64,000 nucleotides of DNA, from contig JAXCGZ010001906.1 in assembly GCA_037179515.1 (NCBI GenBank), forward strand, positions 124,001 through 188,000, written 5' to 3'. The stretch comes from Halocaridina rubra. Taxonomy: Eukaryota; Arthropoda; Malacostraca; Decapoda; Atyidae. Under the pieces are notes generated by a model. It was not told where the DNA came from, did no database searches, and saw nothing but the letters and a program-made list of their open reading frames with translations. Each line of letters opens with the position of its first letter. The first letter of the stretch is position 1. Below are positions 15,297-28,834 of this stretch, piece by piece. A program made the position numbers and the translations under genes.

Positions 15297-15629
15297 ACAC
15301 AGGAGAGAGATACTTGAAGCAGCCATTATAGAAAAATCAGAAACCTTAAATTTATCAAATGGACAGTGTAGATCCGAAGTTGTCGATGAAGCAATATTGA
15401 AAGACCTCATTAAGAAGATTATGCCAAACGACCTTCCACCTGACCTGAGGTCTGAAGATAATCCCAGCGTGGATCCTCCTGGCTATCTTAGCTATCATCT
15501 CTCCCCCTTCTTTATCCAGATCTTTGTATATATCGATTCATTTGTACCTGAAGAGGACTGGGGTCCAGTCGTAATATATAGTACACCTTCACTTCTTTTT
15601 GTGTTTTATTTATGGTCCTTTTTTGCTTC
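15297..15629 (+). mobile_element. Possible Penelope-like element 3' remnant
   Basis: After the A1 tail, a frame reads HRREILEAAIIEKSETLNLS and then a Leu/Lys-rich stretch to about 15430. This resembles the E-containing C-terminal segment of the GIY-YIG domain in Penelope-like retroelements. It is followed by a non-coding part with a hammerhead-like motif (15548-15574). The right LARD-like element is inserted just downstream. This rests on pattern memory; a random match is possible. Confidence 0.35.
15548..15574 (+). ncRNA. Degenerate hammerhead-ribozyme-like motif
   Basis: CTGAAGA (15548-15554) fits the hammerhead core CUGANGA. A perfect hairpin follows: GACTGG (15556-15561), loop, CCAGTC (15565-15570). 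The next core element should be GAAA but reads GTAA (15571-15574). Hammerhead motifs are known in Penelope-like elements. The changed core base suggests it is inactive. Confidence 0.25.
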
Positions 15630-15633
15630 ATAT

Positions 15634-16303
15634 TGTCGTAATGAATTATTCTCACTACGTTAATATTAGTACCAGACGGGTACAAGGTAAGAATGGACAA
15701 GCGGTGATTCCTTTATCTTAATTTATTCTAGAGTACAACACATTCGACGCCTCAATGCCCCTCACCCTATGACTATCACAATCTATGATCTATTCGTGCC
15801 CCGGGTAAGATTCTGACTGACTGTCGCTCTCTGACTGCTTTCTGGCTGCCATGGGGATGCTTGAAATATCTCAAAGGGCAGGGCGTGTCGCTAAATCTAC
15901 TTCTGCCAATTGCCTTCAGGTTCCAAGGGAGGTCCCTCCTCTTGGGGGATGGGCTATTTCAGTTGGCCTATAGAACGGAAAAGTTCCAGGTCAGAGCGTG
16001 GCTATTGGGTATCTCTCCAGGGCATGTACATACGTACGGGTCAAATGTTTGTGTTTCTTGTGGTTTTGGAAATGGCTAAATTCTTGGCCTTTCCCATCCT
16101 CTTCAGGTACTTGATGCCAGATGCTAAGTCCCATGGGTCCAGTCATATATCTCCTTGACACTTTCTACAAACATTGACCGTACCGAAGAAAAACAATTGG
16201 GAGAGTATTCTATTTCACCCTTGACCTCTAGCCTCTCACGTTTCTCTTCACGACTTGTTACAGTTTCAGATTCTGGCTTCAGCATGACTTCAGTCATGCG
16301 ACA
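15634..16303 (-). repeat. 3' LTR of right LARD-like element
   Basis: The 670-bp LTR is shorter than the left element's. It lacks the ~200-bp block, the extra CGTCATGCTGAAGCCAGTC units and the repeated LTR-end/PBS tail. The length equals its partner at 23419-24088. Confidence 0.9.
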
Positions 16304-16317
16304 TCCCTCCCAACCAA
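16304..16317 (-). promoter_or_regulatory. Polypurine tract of right LARD-like element
   Basis: The plus strand reads TCCCTCCCAACCAA, the reverse complement of the left element's tract, immediately inside the 3' LTR. Confidence 0.75.
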
Positions 16318-19191
<2,874 letters not shown>

Positions 19192-21680
19192 GTGAAAAAT
19201 TGGGCAACAGTGACCATGATTCCATTAGATTTAACATAATTTTCAAGGAAACTATAAAGGATAATAAGAATATTGTTCCAAACTTTAGAGCAGGAGATTC
19301 TGAGGGCTTAAAAACTAAATTATCTAATGAGGTATGGGAAAGGATTTCTGGGGTACAGATGTGGGTAGTTAATCCAGCAGGTCAGGTCGCAGGTAGCGGA
19401 TTACCCCGAAATTTGAGTACCACATGCCAAGGATTATCACAAGATAAGATCAATACATTAAATTCTCTCACAGGAAAGAACAGCAGTCCGTCAGTTAATA
19501 TAAATTTGGATGAGGAATATAACAATTTTGTCATGACTCTTAAGAATAGTCAGAGAGACTATATTCCCATGAAACATTGCAGATCAAGAAAAAATGACCC
19601 TAAATGGATGAACAATAGAATAAAGAATCTTATAGGTATTAAAAGAGGAATATACAGGAAACTAAAAAGAGGTGAAGAGCATGTGAGGCAGCAATATATA
19701 CAGTTAAACAGGGAAGTTAAAAAGATAGTTAGAGAGTCGAAAAGAAAATACGAAGTTAGAATAGCAGGAGAAGCTAAAGAAAATCCTAAAGGGTTTTATC
19801 AACATTATCAAACAAAATTTAAGGAAAAAGTCAGACCAATTGAAGTAGCCAATGGCCATATCACAGATGACGATAAAGTGATGTGTACATGTTTAAATGA
19901 TTATTTCTTATCTGTATTTACCAATGAAAACTTGGAAAATATTCCGGAAGTAGAATCCATTTACAGAGACAGTCCCGATAAAATACTTAGTTCAATAAAT
20001 ATTACGAGAGAGGAGGTAATAAAAGAAATAGATAAATTAAAGGCTCATAAATCTCCGGGACCTGATGGAATATATGCTAGAATATTAAAGGAATGCAAGG
20101 AAGAGCTTAGTTGTCCACTAACTGCATTATTTAATAATTCAGTAAAATTAGGATCGGTACCCATGGAGTGGAAATTGGCAGATGTTGTACCAATATTTAA
20201 AAAAGGAGAACGAGTTAAAAAGAATAATTATAGGCCGGTAAGTTTAACGTCAACAGTGGGTAAGATTCTAGAATCCATAATTGCAAATAAAATAAGGGCA
20301 CATCTAGAATTACACAGACTGATAAAACTTTCACAACACGGGTTTCTTAAAGGTTTTTCGTGCCTTACAAACTTACTGTCTTTTTATTCAGAAGTTTACG
20401 AGGCAGTAGATTGTGGCAAAGAATATGATACAATATATCTAGATTTTAGCAAAGCTTTTGATAGAGTTCCTCACAAAAGATTAGTTAAAAAGCTGGAAGC
20501 TCATGGTATAGGAGGAGCTGTTCTCAGATGGATCAAACAATGGTTAAAAGACAGAAAACAGAGGGTTTGCATAAATGGAGAGAAATCAGAGTGGGGCTCG
20601 GTTACTAGCGGGGTACCACAAGGCTCGGTACTGGGTCCCCTATTATTCATTGTATATCTTAATGATCTGGATTCGGATATCAGTAGTAACCTAAGTAAAT
20701 TCGCAGACGACACTAAAATAGGTAGAACTATAAATGGAAAAGAAGACATTCATGCTTTACAGGAAGATTTAAATAGATTATCTGAATGGTCGGACAAATG
20801 GCAAATGGAATTTAATGTTGAAAAATGTAAAGTAGTTAAAATGGGTACTATAAAAGACAATACTAGTTATAAGCTAAATAACCATGAAATCATGAGTTCT
20901 CAGTGTGAAAGGGATTTGGGAGTTCTTGTGAGTAGTAGTCTTAAGCCAAGAGAGCAATGCACAGCAGTCAGAAATAAAGCAAACAGAATTTTAGGATTTA
21001 TTTCAAGAAGCTTTAGCAATAGGACGGAAAAAGTTATTTTGCAGCTCTATCTTGCATTAGTTAGGCCCCATTTAGATTATGCTGTGCAATTCTGGTCACC
21101 CTATTATAGAATGGAAATTGAATCCTTGGAGAGAGTGCAGCGAAGAATGACCAAGATGATACACAATATCAGAAATCTACCATATGAGGACAGATTAAAA
21201 AAACTTAATCTACATTCTCTAGAGAGGCGAAGAGTTAGGGGGGATATGATTGAAGTGTATAAATGGTTTAAAGGGATTAACAAAGGAGATATTAATAAAG
21301 TTTTAAAAATTCATGATCAAACCAGAACTCATAATAATGGATTTAAGCTTGATAAATTTAGGTTCAGAAGGGAAATTGGTAAAAATTGGTTTGGTAATAG
21401 AGTAGCTGATGCATGGAACAAGCTTCCTAGTATGATAGTAAATGCCAATACCTTAGACACCTTCAAATGTAGATTAGATAGACATATGACAGAGGTAGGG
21501 TGGGTATGAATAGGTTAGTGCTTATTAGAAAAATCATAAAAAGAAAAATAGAATAAATAAGTAGAGTAGAATAGAATAGGTTAGACATGCTGAAAATACA
21601 ATTAAAAAATGGAGCTGCCTCGTGTGTGCCAGTAGGCATGTTGCAGTGTCCTCTATTCTTATGTTCTTATGTTCTTATCA
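19192..21680 (+). mobile_element. CR1-like non-LTR element inserted in the right LARD-like element (5'-truncated)
   Basis: LARD-like sequence stops near 19191 and resumes near 21670. Between them is one long ORF2 fragment and a 3' UTR with GGAGCTGCCTCGTG and GGCATGTTGCAGTGTCC, ending in repeats of TTCTTATG. A short 3' repeat in place of poly(A) is typical of CR1/L2-type elements. It is a different family from A1-A6. The 5' end is cut inside the endonuclease. Confidence 0.85.
19200..21509 (+). CDS. CR1-like ORF2 fragment: endonuclease end plus complete reverse transcriptase, uninterrupted
   Basis: An unbroken frame of 769 codons. It opens within the last endonuclease motif (SDHDSIRF). Residues ~100-230 are a basic linker. 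RT blocks follow: [75 protein letters not shown] and FADD (20700-20711, about residue 501). A C-terminal region ends LDRHMTEVG. There is no RNase H, as in most CR1 members. Residues ~50-85 (VVNPAGQVAGSGLPRN) do not look like family sequence and may be a small in-frame insertion. The listed first ATG is not a real start because the element is 5'-truncated. The open frame suggests recent insertion. Confidence 0.85.
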   Translation: MGNSDHDSIRFNIIFKETIKDNKNIVPNFRAGDSEGLKTKLSNEVWERISGVQMWVVNPAGQVAGSGLPRNLSTTCQGLSQDKINTLNSLTGKNSSPSVNINLDEEYNNFVMTLKNSQRDYIPMKHCRSRKNDPKWMNNRIKNLIGIKRGIYRKLKRGEEHVRQQYIQLNREVKKIVRESKRKYEVRIAGEAKENPKGFYQHYQTKFKEKVRPIEVANGHITDDDKVMCTCLNDYFLSVFTNENLENIPEVESIYRDSPDKILSSINITREEVIKEIDKLKAHKSPGPDGIYARILKECKEELSCPLTALFNNSVKLGSVPMEWKLADVVPIFKKGERVKKNNYRPVSLTSTVGKILESIIANKIRAHLELHRLIKLSQHGFLKGFSCLTNLLSFYSEVYEAVDCGKEYDTIYLDFSKAFDRVPHKRLVKKLEAHGIGGAVLRWIKQWLKDRKQRVCINGEKSEWGSVTSGVPQGSVLGPLLFIVYLNDLDSDISSNLSKFADDTKIGRTINGKEDIHALQEDLNRLSEWSDKWQMEFNVEKCKVVKMGTIKDNTSYKLNNHEIMSSQCERDLGVLVSSSLKPREQCTAVRNKANRILGFISRSFSNRTEKVILQLYLALVRPHLDYAVQFWSPYYRMEIESLERVQRRMTKMIHNIRNLPYEDRLKKLNLHSLERRRVRGDMIEVYKWFKGINKGDINKVLKIHDQTRTHNNGFKLDKFRFRREIGKNWFGNRVADAWNKLPSMIVNANTLDTFKCRLDRHMTEVGWV

Positions 21681-21757
21681 CTTACAAAACAATCATCCCC
21701 GTTTTGTAAAATTCCCTTTTATTTACAACGCGTTGGTTTCCCTTTCCCGATCTCTCT

Positions 21758-22248
21758 GAAGGAGAGTAAAGGTGAAATCTCGGTTGGGCCGCACGGTCAC
21801 AAGACTGCCTCACCAGTCCTAGGTCCCATTCTAATGAACAAACAAACATTCTACTCCCTTGAAGCTACGTTTGGGTGACACTGAAAAATACTCTGATATG
21901 GCATGCAGAAGGACCTGGAGGAGCAGGGGAACGATCCCCGTAGAGAGACCCCATACATGTTTCCTAACGGTGCTTTCCACGGTTTCACCCCCTAGAGCAA
22001 CCCCCCCCATTATACTCCTATTACACTCATTATACTCATTCGCTCACATGCGCTCACATTCAAACTTGCATTCCCTTTCTCTCTGTCTATGGAAAATTCT
22101 CCATCCCTTACCCCGATGAAGGAGAGTAAAGGTGAAATCTCGGTTGGGCCGCGCGGTCACAAGACTGCCTCACCAGTCCTAGGTCCCATTCTAACGAACA
22201 AACAAACATTCTACTCCCTTGAAGCTACGTTTGGGTGACACTGAAAAA
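21758..22248. repeat. Tandem duplication inside right LARD-like element, 360-bp offset
   Basis: The 131-bp block GAAGGAGAGTAAAGGTGAAA...CACTGAAAAA occurs at 21758-21888 and again at 22118-22248. The left element has one copy, reversed, near 7240-7360. The intervening sequence starts TACTCTGATATGG, which is where the unit begins in the left copy, so a unit of about 360 bp was duplicated in tandem. Confidence 0.8.
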
Positions 22249-22931
22249 CCTTCCCTATTCTAGGACAGCACAAATTCCTCTAATTTACTCTTACAGTCGC
22301 CTGCATAGCGCGAAATTAAAAAAACTCATCTCTAAATAATATCACAAAAGTTCTTATTCTTCAAAATAAAATGCCACACACGTATCGTAATATTAATTTC
22401 TTCATCATAACAACATTAAAAAAAACAATCTATCATATATGTCTTTCTTTCGTTAAAACATTACTCCCGCGGAGAAAAACAAACAAAAAAGAACAAAAAA
22501 AAGAACCTTGAAAACGGGTGCAATCTTAACACTCGACTTCTTACGCTTTAAGAAATTAATATAAAAATGATTTTACACGAACATTAAATTTTCTCAATTA
22601 AAATCAATACATTCGCTTTTTTTTTTCTTTTTAAATTCAATTTGGGCAATAATACAAATAAATGGAACACCCTTTAAACGCAACTACTTTATATTATTCA
22701 TATAATAACAAAAATGGAGTTTGTTACTTCTTATAGCTATTAGTACAAATTATCCATGTTAGTAATGGGTACAGAAATTCTACTTTTATCAACTTATTAG
22801 GCGCCACACCCCTCATAGGCGGGTTGGCTGAGTCAAAGCATAACTACAAGATAAAATGGCGGCGTCCACCGACCTCAATTTCTTTTAGTAATTGTCCCAT
22901 TACTCACTGGATACAGATTACAAATATTTAG
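22249..22931 (-). other. Non-coding interior of right LARD-like element (5' part)
   Basis: An AT-rich inverted match to left positions about 6388-7235. I see no gene. Confidence 0.7.
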
Positions 22932-23388
22932 CTATTTTAAGGAGGTGATCCTGAAGAACTTCATGGCAGAAGGCAAGGAAGGAGGAGGTTCTCCTTCTGG
23001 GCGCGGGAGGTTTCCGCCCAATTCTCCATCTCTCGAGTAAAATCGACGAATCGCCCTCTTCTTGGTCGGATCCGGCAACTTATACTTCTTGTAATGGGCA
23101 TTTTCACTCAATGCCCCGGTCACACTTCGGCTTACTAAGAAATATCTTAGGAATAGTTCATTAAAAGTTTCATAATATCCTCTGTTTGACCACTCGTTAC
23201 TTCTCATCCGCAGACCCAAGCATTTCAGGAAGTCGACCGCGGGAATTATGGACGGACATTCGAGGTCTTTTACATTTGCGCCATTGAGGCGCAAATGGGA
23301 GATGTTGGATTTCTCCTTCTGCCATTCTTATTTTCTTTTCTTCGCACTGGTTTCTTCTGATATGAGAGTCTCTTCGTATGTTTTCCAT
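22932..23388 (-). pseudogene. Unidentified short ORF of the LARD-like family, internally deleted
   Basis: The start region (MAEGEIQHLPF, ATG near 23311) matches the left ORF. A deletion of roughly 230 bp then removes the charged and Pro/Ala-rich middle and shifts the frame. The C-terminal half (DLECPSIIPAVDFLKCLGL to KYKLPDPTKKRAIRRFYSR) is readable from 23294 down. Near 23030-22960 this copy keeps about 70 bp (GELGGNLPRPEGEPPPSLPS) that the left copy lacks. Each copy therefore has lesions the other does not. Confidence 0.55.
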
Positions 23389-23396
23389 GCGTCTGA

Positions 23397-23418
23397 TCCG
23401 TACTGCGCTGCCACCAGT
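23397..23418 (-). promoter_or_regulatory. Primer-binding site region of right LARD-like element
   Basis: On the minus strand, ACTGGTGGCAGCGCAGTACGG follows the LTR end ACGACA directly. This is the simple, single-junction arrangement that the left element has elaborated. Confidence 0.6.
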
Positions 23419-24088
23419 TGTCGTAATGAATTCTTCTCACTACGTTAATATTAGTACCAGACGGGTACAAGGTAAGAATAGACAAGCGGTGATTCCTTTA
23501 TCTTAATATATTCTAGAGTACAACACATTCGACGCCTCAATGCCCCTCACCCTATGACTATCACAATCTATGATCTATTCGTGCCCCGGGTAAGATTCTG
23601 ACTGACTGTCGCTCTCTGACTGCTTTCTGGCTGCCATGGGGATGCTTGAAATACCCCAAAGGGCAGGGCGTGTCGCTAAATCTACTTCTGCCAATTGTCT
23701 TCAGGTTCCAAGGGAGGTCCCTCCTCTTGGGGGATGGGCTATTTCAGTTGGCCTATAGAACGGAAAAGTTCCAGGTCAGAGCGTGGCTATTGGGTATCTC
23801 TCCAGGGCATGTACATACGTACGGGTCAAATGTTTGTGTTTCTTGTGGTTTTGGAAATGGCTAAATTCTTGGCCTTTCCCATCCTCTTCAGGTACTTGAT
23901 GCCAGATGCTAAGTCCCATGGGTCCAGTCATATATCTCCTTGACACTTTCTACAAACATTGACCGTACTGAAGAAAAACAATTGGGAGAGTATTCTATTT
24001 CACCCTTGACCTCTAGCCTCTCACGTTTCTCTTCACGACTTGTTACAGTTTCAGATTCTGGCTTCAGCACGACTTCAGTCATGCGACA
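23419..24088 (-). repeat. 5' LTR of right LARD-like element
   Basis: A 670-bp LTR matching 15634-16303 in length and sequence, apart from a few substitutions. It starts TGTCGCATGACTG on the minus strand at 24088. Confidence 0.9.
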
Positions 24089-24117
24089 ATATTGTGCTGT
24101 GATATAGCAGTATATTT

Positions 24118-24202
<85 letters not shown>

Positions 24203-24335
24203 CAAAACACACACCCACACACTTTTTTTTTTTTTTTTCTATTCCTTTTCTTTTAATCCTCAAATTACCATAGTCAAATTTTTAAGTTAAGATGTGTGTT
24301 ACCAGAAAAGAGATAAATTGAGTCACTAAATAGCA
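24089..24335. repeat. Short unique flank, (TA)n, (CA)n and poly-T
   Basis: It begins with the ATAT target duplication, then ~30 bp of plain sequence, (TA)n from 24120 to 24200 with one slip, a short CA-rich run, T15 near 24223-24237, and about 100 bp of AT-rich sequence leading into element A2. No gene. Confidence 0.8.
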
Positions 24336-24445
24336 CTTATATGGAGATATAAAAATTCTGTGTGAAGCTTAAATAAAAGGTTTTCTCTCTTTTTTTTTCT
24401 CTTTCTCTTCTTCTTTCTATATTCTGTGAGAGGAAGAACATAAAA

Positions 24446-25480
24446 ATGAGGCCATCTCTGTCCCAAACCTCTCCCACCCATGGGTTGGGAGGAAGGGTAG
24501 CAATTAGGAGACTAAAACAGAAAATCAAGGATTTAGAGGCAATGGTTATAAGCCTTGATGATAAAATTCGGAATATGGATAGAGAAATGAAAGAGAATGA
24601 AACACTCAGAGAGGAGAAAGGAACTAGAAAAAGGAATAAAGAAGCTGGAAGGGGAAAAGAGTGAACTAGAAACTAGAATTTCTAAACAAGAAGATAACAA
24701 CATACAGCTAAATGACAACCTAAATGAATTAGATGTTAGTTCACTGCTCTCTTCTGAGAGAGACAAGATTGCTGCTTGGAATGTCCAGATTAAGGAAAAC
24801 ATTGAACAGTTCAAAAAAGAGTTCCAGGAGATGAATATGGAAAATGATGCCATGAAAACTTCCTTTGTTGATGCACTAAAGGGGAATGTGGCAGTAAAAG
24901 AGGCTGTAAAGGTGGTGGCACTGGAAAACATACAAACAGTTGACTATAAAGAGACAGTAATCGAAAAAATGAAAGACGTTGTGATGAAAAGGGCAAACCC
25001 ACTCATCAAACAGGCACTTGATAAAGAGAAGACAGTGTAATCTCAGGCATAAGCGAATCCCAGGAGCCAACATGGCAGGGGAGACTTGAAGAAAATAAAG
25101 CTAGGGTTGTAGACCTGATAAGAAAGCTTGGAGTAGTTTGTGATCCTGAGGATATTGTAAATATACACCAACTAGGCAAATATTCGAGGGAAGGAAAGCC
25201 GAGACCAACAAAAGTAACCTTTGAGAGAGTGGAAACATGTAGGGAAATATTGTTGAGAAAAAAAAGTGTAAAAAACCTTCAAGTATTCAGAGAAGTGTTC
25301 ATTAGACGATACAGAATACAGGAAGAGATGGGAAAGATAAAAAACTTGTTGCAGGAGGCAAGAAGGTTAAATGAGGAAAGGAATGAAGAAGAGAAGAAAA
25401 AATTTCATTTCAGAGTTCTTCCAGACAAAGGGGAGATAAAGAAGATAATGACAGAAGATCAGGGGATGGGGCCTCATTAA
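24446..25480 (+). pseudogene. A2 ORF1 (coiled-coil RNA-binding protein), frameshifted
   Basis: Starts at ATG 24446. Residues to ~150 form a Glu/Lys-rich coiled coil. A gap relative to A3 after LREE near 24612 and a frame break near 25036 split it into three frames. The last piece (25229-25480) reads EEMGKIKNLLQEARRLN and ends MGPH at the normal ORF1 stop. A run of eight A's near 25257 keeps the frame here, where A3 has lost it. Confidence 0.7.
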
Positions 25481-25482
25481 GA

Positions 25483-27157
25483 TTGTTATACACAAATGCT
25501 GATGGATTAACTGGTAAGGCAGTAGAATTAAAAGATAGGATTCATAACAGTAAGGCAGATATAGTAGCAATTACAGAGACTAAGTTGAGTGAGGACATAA
25601 ACAGTGTCACATTTTTTCCTAAGGGCTTCAGAATATTAAGGGTTGAAAGATCCAAGTGGACTGGTGGAGGGATAGCACTGCTCATAAGTGAAAGGATTCA
25701 AGTTGAAAAAATAAACTTGGCTATAGAAAGTGAGTTCAATGAATTTCTTGTTGCTTGCATAAATACTGGGTCAGAGAGCATAATAATAACTGTTGTATAT
25801 AACCCACCAAGGAACCAGAATAGGCTAGAAGTTTATGAGGAAAGTCATATAGGTACTATTGAAGTCATAAACTCAGTTGTTAAACATGGCACGTGAGAAA
25901 AAATGTAGGATTTTGATTATGGGAGATTTTAATCATAAAGAGATAGATTGGATAAATCTTGACTCACACAGTGATGAGGACTCATTCGGGGCAAGATTCC
26001 TAGATTGTGTTACAAGGGAATTCCCTACACCAACATGTAATGGAACCAACGAGGGCCAGGGGTGGGGATGAGCCATCACTACTTGATCTAGTATTCACAG
26101 ATAATGTGTTGGATATTTGAAAAAATTGAGTATGAACCACCAATTGGAAAGAGTGACCACTGTGTGTTGTTGATGGAGTATATCATTGAAGATATTCTGC
26201 CTGAGAGTAGAGGCACTGAGGACATGAGGAGGAACTTTCCGAAAGGAAATTACATAAAAATGAATGAGCTTTTTGCAGTTATTGACTGGAGAACCTTATT
26301 TTACAACAAATCTGTACAAGAAATGTATGACATCTTTTGTGAGAAATATGGGAAGATAGTAGATTGCTGCATACCTGTCACCAAAGTAGGTATAATTCAT
26401 GCCAGAGAGAAATGGTTCGATAATGAGTGTAAAAGAGCTAAGGAGTGGAGAGACAAATGCTGGAAAAGGTATAGGAGGAGAAAATACATAAATGCCTGGC
26501 AAACCTACAAAAGAGCAAGAAATGACTACCTAAGTAAAAGAAGAGAGGCAGAGAGAGACTATGAGAGGGACATCACCAGGAAGGCTAAAGAAAATCCCAA
26601 GCTTTTCCACAGCTTTATCAGAGGAAAACTGAAGGTAAAAGAACAGGTTTTAAGACTAAAGAGAGCGGATGGAAGCATCACTGAGAGGGATGAAGAGATC
26701 TGAAAAGAATTGAACAAGGAGTTTCAGTCAGTATTTACAGAAGAAAATACCCCACCCCCTCAGACTGCAGAGATAAAAGCTCAAGGGCTGGTATTAGAGA
26801 ACATCAATCTTACAGCCACAGATGTATGCAAAGCGCTGATGGAGTTAGATGTTCATAAAGCTACACGTCCTGATGACATATCCCCTCATGATCTTAAAAA
26901 ATGCGCAAACTCATTATCAGTGGCATTAAGTATCATATTTAAAAAGTCACTGGAGTCAGGGGAGATTCCAAGATGCTGGAAACAAGCAAATGTGATACCT
27001 ATCTTCATAAAGGGAAGGAGGGATATGGCTCTGAACTATAGACCAGTTTCCTTGACCAGCATAGTTTGCAAAGTTATGTAGAAACTACTTAGGAAACATA
27101 TCTCTCTTCACTTGGAATCCTTCAACTTTTTGTCAGTGAGGCAACATGGCTTCAGAG
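25483..27157 (+). pseudogene. A2 ORF2: endonuclease and partial RT
   Basis: LLYTNADGLTGKAVELKDRI, ITETKLSED, GGGIALLIS, VYNPPRNQ and MGDFNHKEIDW mark the endonuclease. Frame changes lie near 25885 and 26030-26100, with a TGA at 26701-26703 and TAG at 27079-27081. The RT begins (HKATRPDDISPH, NYRPVSLTS) but is cut off before the catalytic box. PDDIS follows R where other copies have G. Not functional. Confidence 0.8.
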
Positions 27158-27477
27158 AAAGCACCGCCATATTTTTTCACGATTATTTTCGAAATATTTG
27201 ATATCTATGAAAATCTTTCATGCCATACTACTAGGAATAAAGTTTCACGTGTTGAAATTTTTTTTACGAAATTCATTAAAGTAAAAAAATTATGGGTAGT
27301 TTTCACATACCCATCCTCATGCAGTCGTGAGAGGTTTTACTAAAGTATATGTTGCTATACTTGTATGCTTAATAAGCATTCCATTACATGAGAAAAGAAA
27401 AGAAATAATATCTCTTTTGGAGCATATGGCATTTCTTCTGTCTTGCTCACACACACAAGCACTAATGTAGTCAGTTA
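27158..27477. other. Unassigned AT-rich spacer
   Basis: It shares nothing I can see with the other repeats here. It has a short ACACACAC near 27451. It separates the broken 3' side of A2 from the 5' UTR of element B. No gene recognised. Confidence 0.5.
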
Positions 27478-27578
27478 GCTGGTAGCAAGAGCTTCAGCAC
27501 ATGCCCTCATCTCCAGAACCCACCACCAGCCTCAACAACACACCACTCAAACCACCTCCACCTCCTTAAATCATCAAG

Positions 27579-28834
27579 ATGTCTAATCTTGGGATCCTAC
27601 ACTGGAACGCCTAAGGTCTCAGACACAAGGTACAACATCTTGAAGGCATTGCCAAGGCTGACAACATAGATGTCATCATGGTTCAAGAAACCCTGTACAC
27701 AGAGCAAAACACTCCAAATATCTCAGGATACAAAGGATTCTACCAGCACTGGTCTCCAGGGGAGAACAGAGGCAGCACCACCTTCATCGGGAAAAACCTG
27801 TTAGCCAAGGAAATAACCCGACCAGTCCACTGCGGCGATGATGTCCACGTCCTCACTGTTAACATCCAACTTCAGGGCAGCTGCATAGATCTGCACAACA
27901 TTTACAGACCACAGGATGTTGGCTTAGACCTGACTACCCTCTTCGGGCTAGCCAGTCATTGTGACTTGGTAATAGGAGTCGACTTCAATGCGCACCATCC
28001 AAGATTCAGGTATGAGTGCCCCTGTGCTGCAGGCAGACACATCATGAGCATGCTGGACGACCAAGAAGATGACTCCCTTCTCAACAATCATGAGCCAACA
28101 CATGACAGAGGTGGAATACTGGACCTCACCTTTGTCTCCAACTCCCTAAAGCAGGACGCCACATGGAGAGTTCATCCCCTGGTCACAAGCGACCACTACG
28201 GGATCCATCTCACGCTGCCAATTCCTGAAATCTTCCAAATCCCTGCTCCTCCCCCTCGATGGAATTTCAAGAAGGCAGACTGGGGCCGATTCCAGGAGCA
28301 CCTCAGCAATTGGTTTTCAGCCTACACACCATCCGAAGATATCGACCAAGCAGAGGCCGAGCTAGTCAATGCCTTGCAAGCTGCAGCAAATTCCTCCATC
28401 CACCTCTGCAAACCACAACACACCACTCATCGGGACAGATGGTACTACTGTTACAGAGTTAAAGAACTCAATCACTGGCTCAACGTCATCCGGAAAATGC
28501 ACAGGAAACGTCGCACAGAAGACTCCTACCGCACTCTCCAGGCAGTCAAAGAACATGTCCATGAAGAAACATGCAATATTAAGAGGAAAAAATGACTAGA
28601 GTGGTGTTCCACCCTAGATGCTCACACCTCTGTGGGCCAGATGTGGAGGAGCATTAACTCCTTTGCTAAATTAAAACCTCCTAAAATCATCCCCCACAGG
28701 GATCCTAGCAGGGCAGCAGAAGAACTCCCCGTCAAATTCGCAGATAGAGAAAGCTCCAACCAGCTCCCCATCACCACCAGAACAACTCTTCAGGACCCCA
28801 CCACTTCAAGATGGGAAGAAATAAAAGAGGCCAT
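27579..28834 (+). pseudogene. Element B ORF2, 5' part: endonuclease and linker
   Basis: The likely start is ATG 27579 (MSNLGILHWNA). TAA at 27612-27614 interrupts it, then the same frame continues: VIMVQETLYT, IYRPQDV, GVDFNAHHP, GGILDLTFVSN and SDHYGIHLTLP, the ordered motifs of an APE endonuclease. A TGA at 28593-28595 falls in a basic linker (KKMHRKRR region), and the frame resumes with QMWRSINSFAKLKPPKI. It ends where element C is inserted. An ORF1 upstream is not visible, so the copy may be 5'-truncated. Confidence 0.8.

Larger units (their letters stand above)
24336..27157 (+). mobile_element. A-family CR1-like element, copy A2 (full 5' end, 3'-truncated)
   Basis: It starts near CTTATATGGAGATATAAAAA, shared with the 5' end of A5, and holds ORF1 and ORF2 in order. 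Sequence identity with the family stops abruptly after GGCAACATGGCTTCAGAGAA at about 27157, in the middle of the RT. Loss of the 3' end is not what TPRT truncation produces, so it implies a later deletion or rearrangement. Confidence 0.85.

Noticed and set aside
15166..15663. A single 165-codon host gene
   Set aside because: The frame starts inside the A1 ORF2, crosses the A1 3' UTR and runs into the LTR at 15634. It is a chance fusion of three different repeats.
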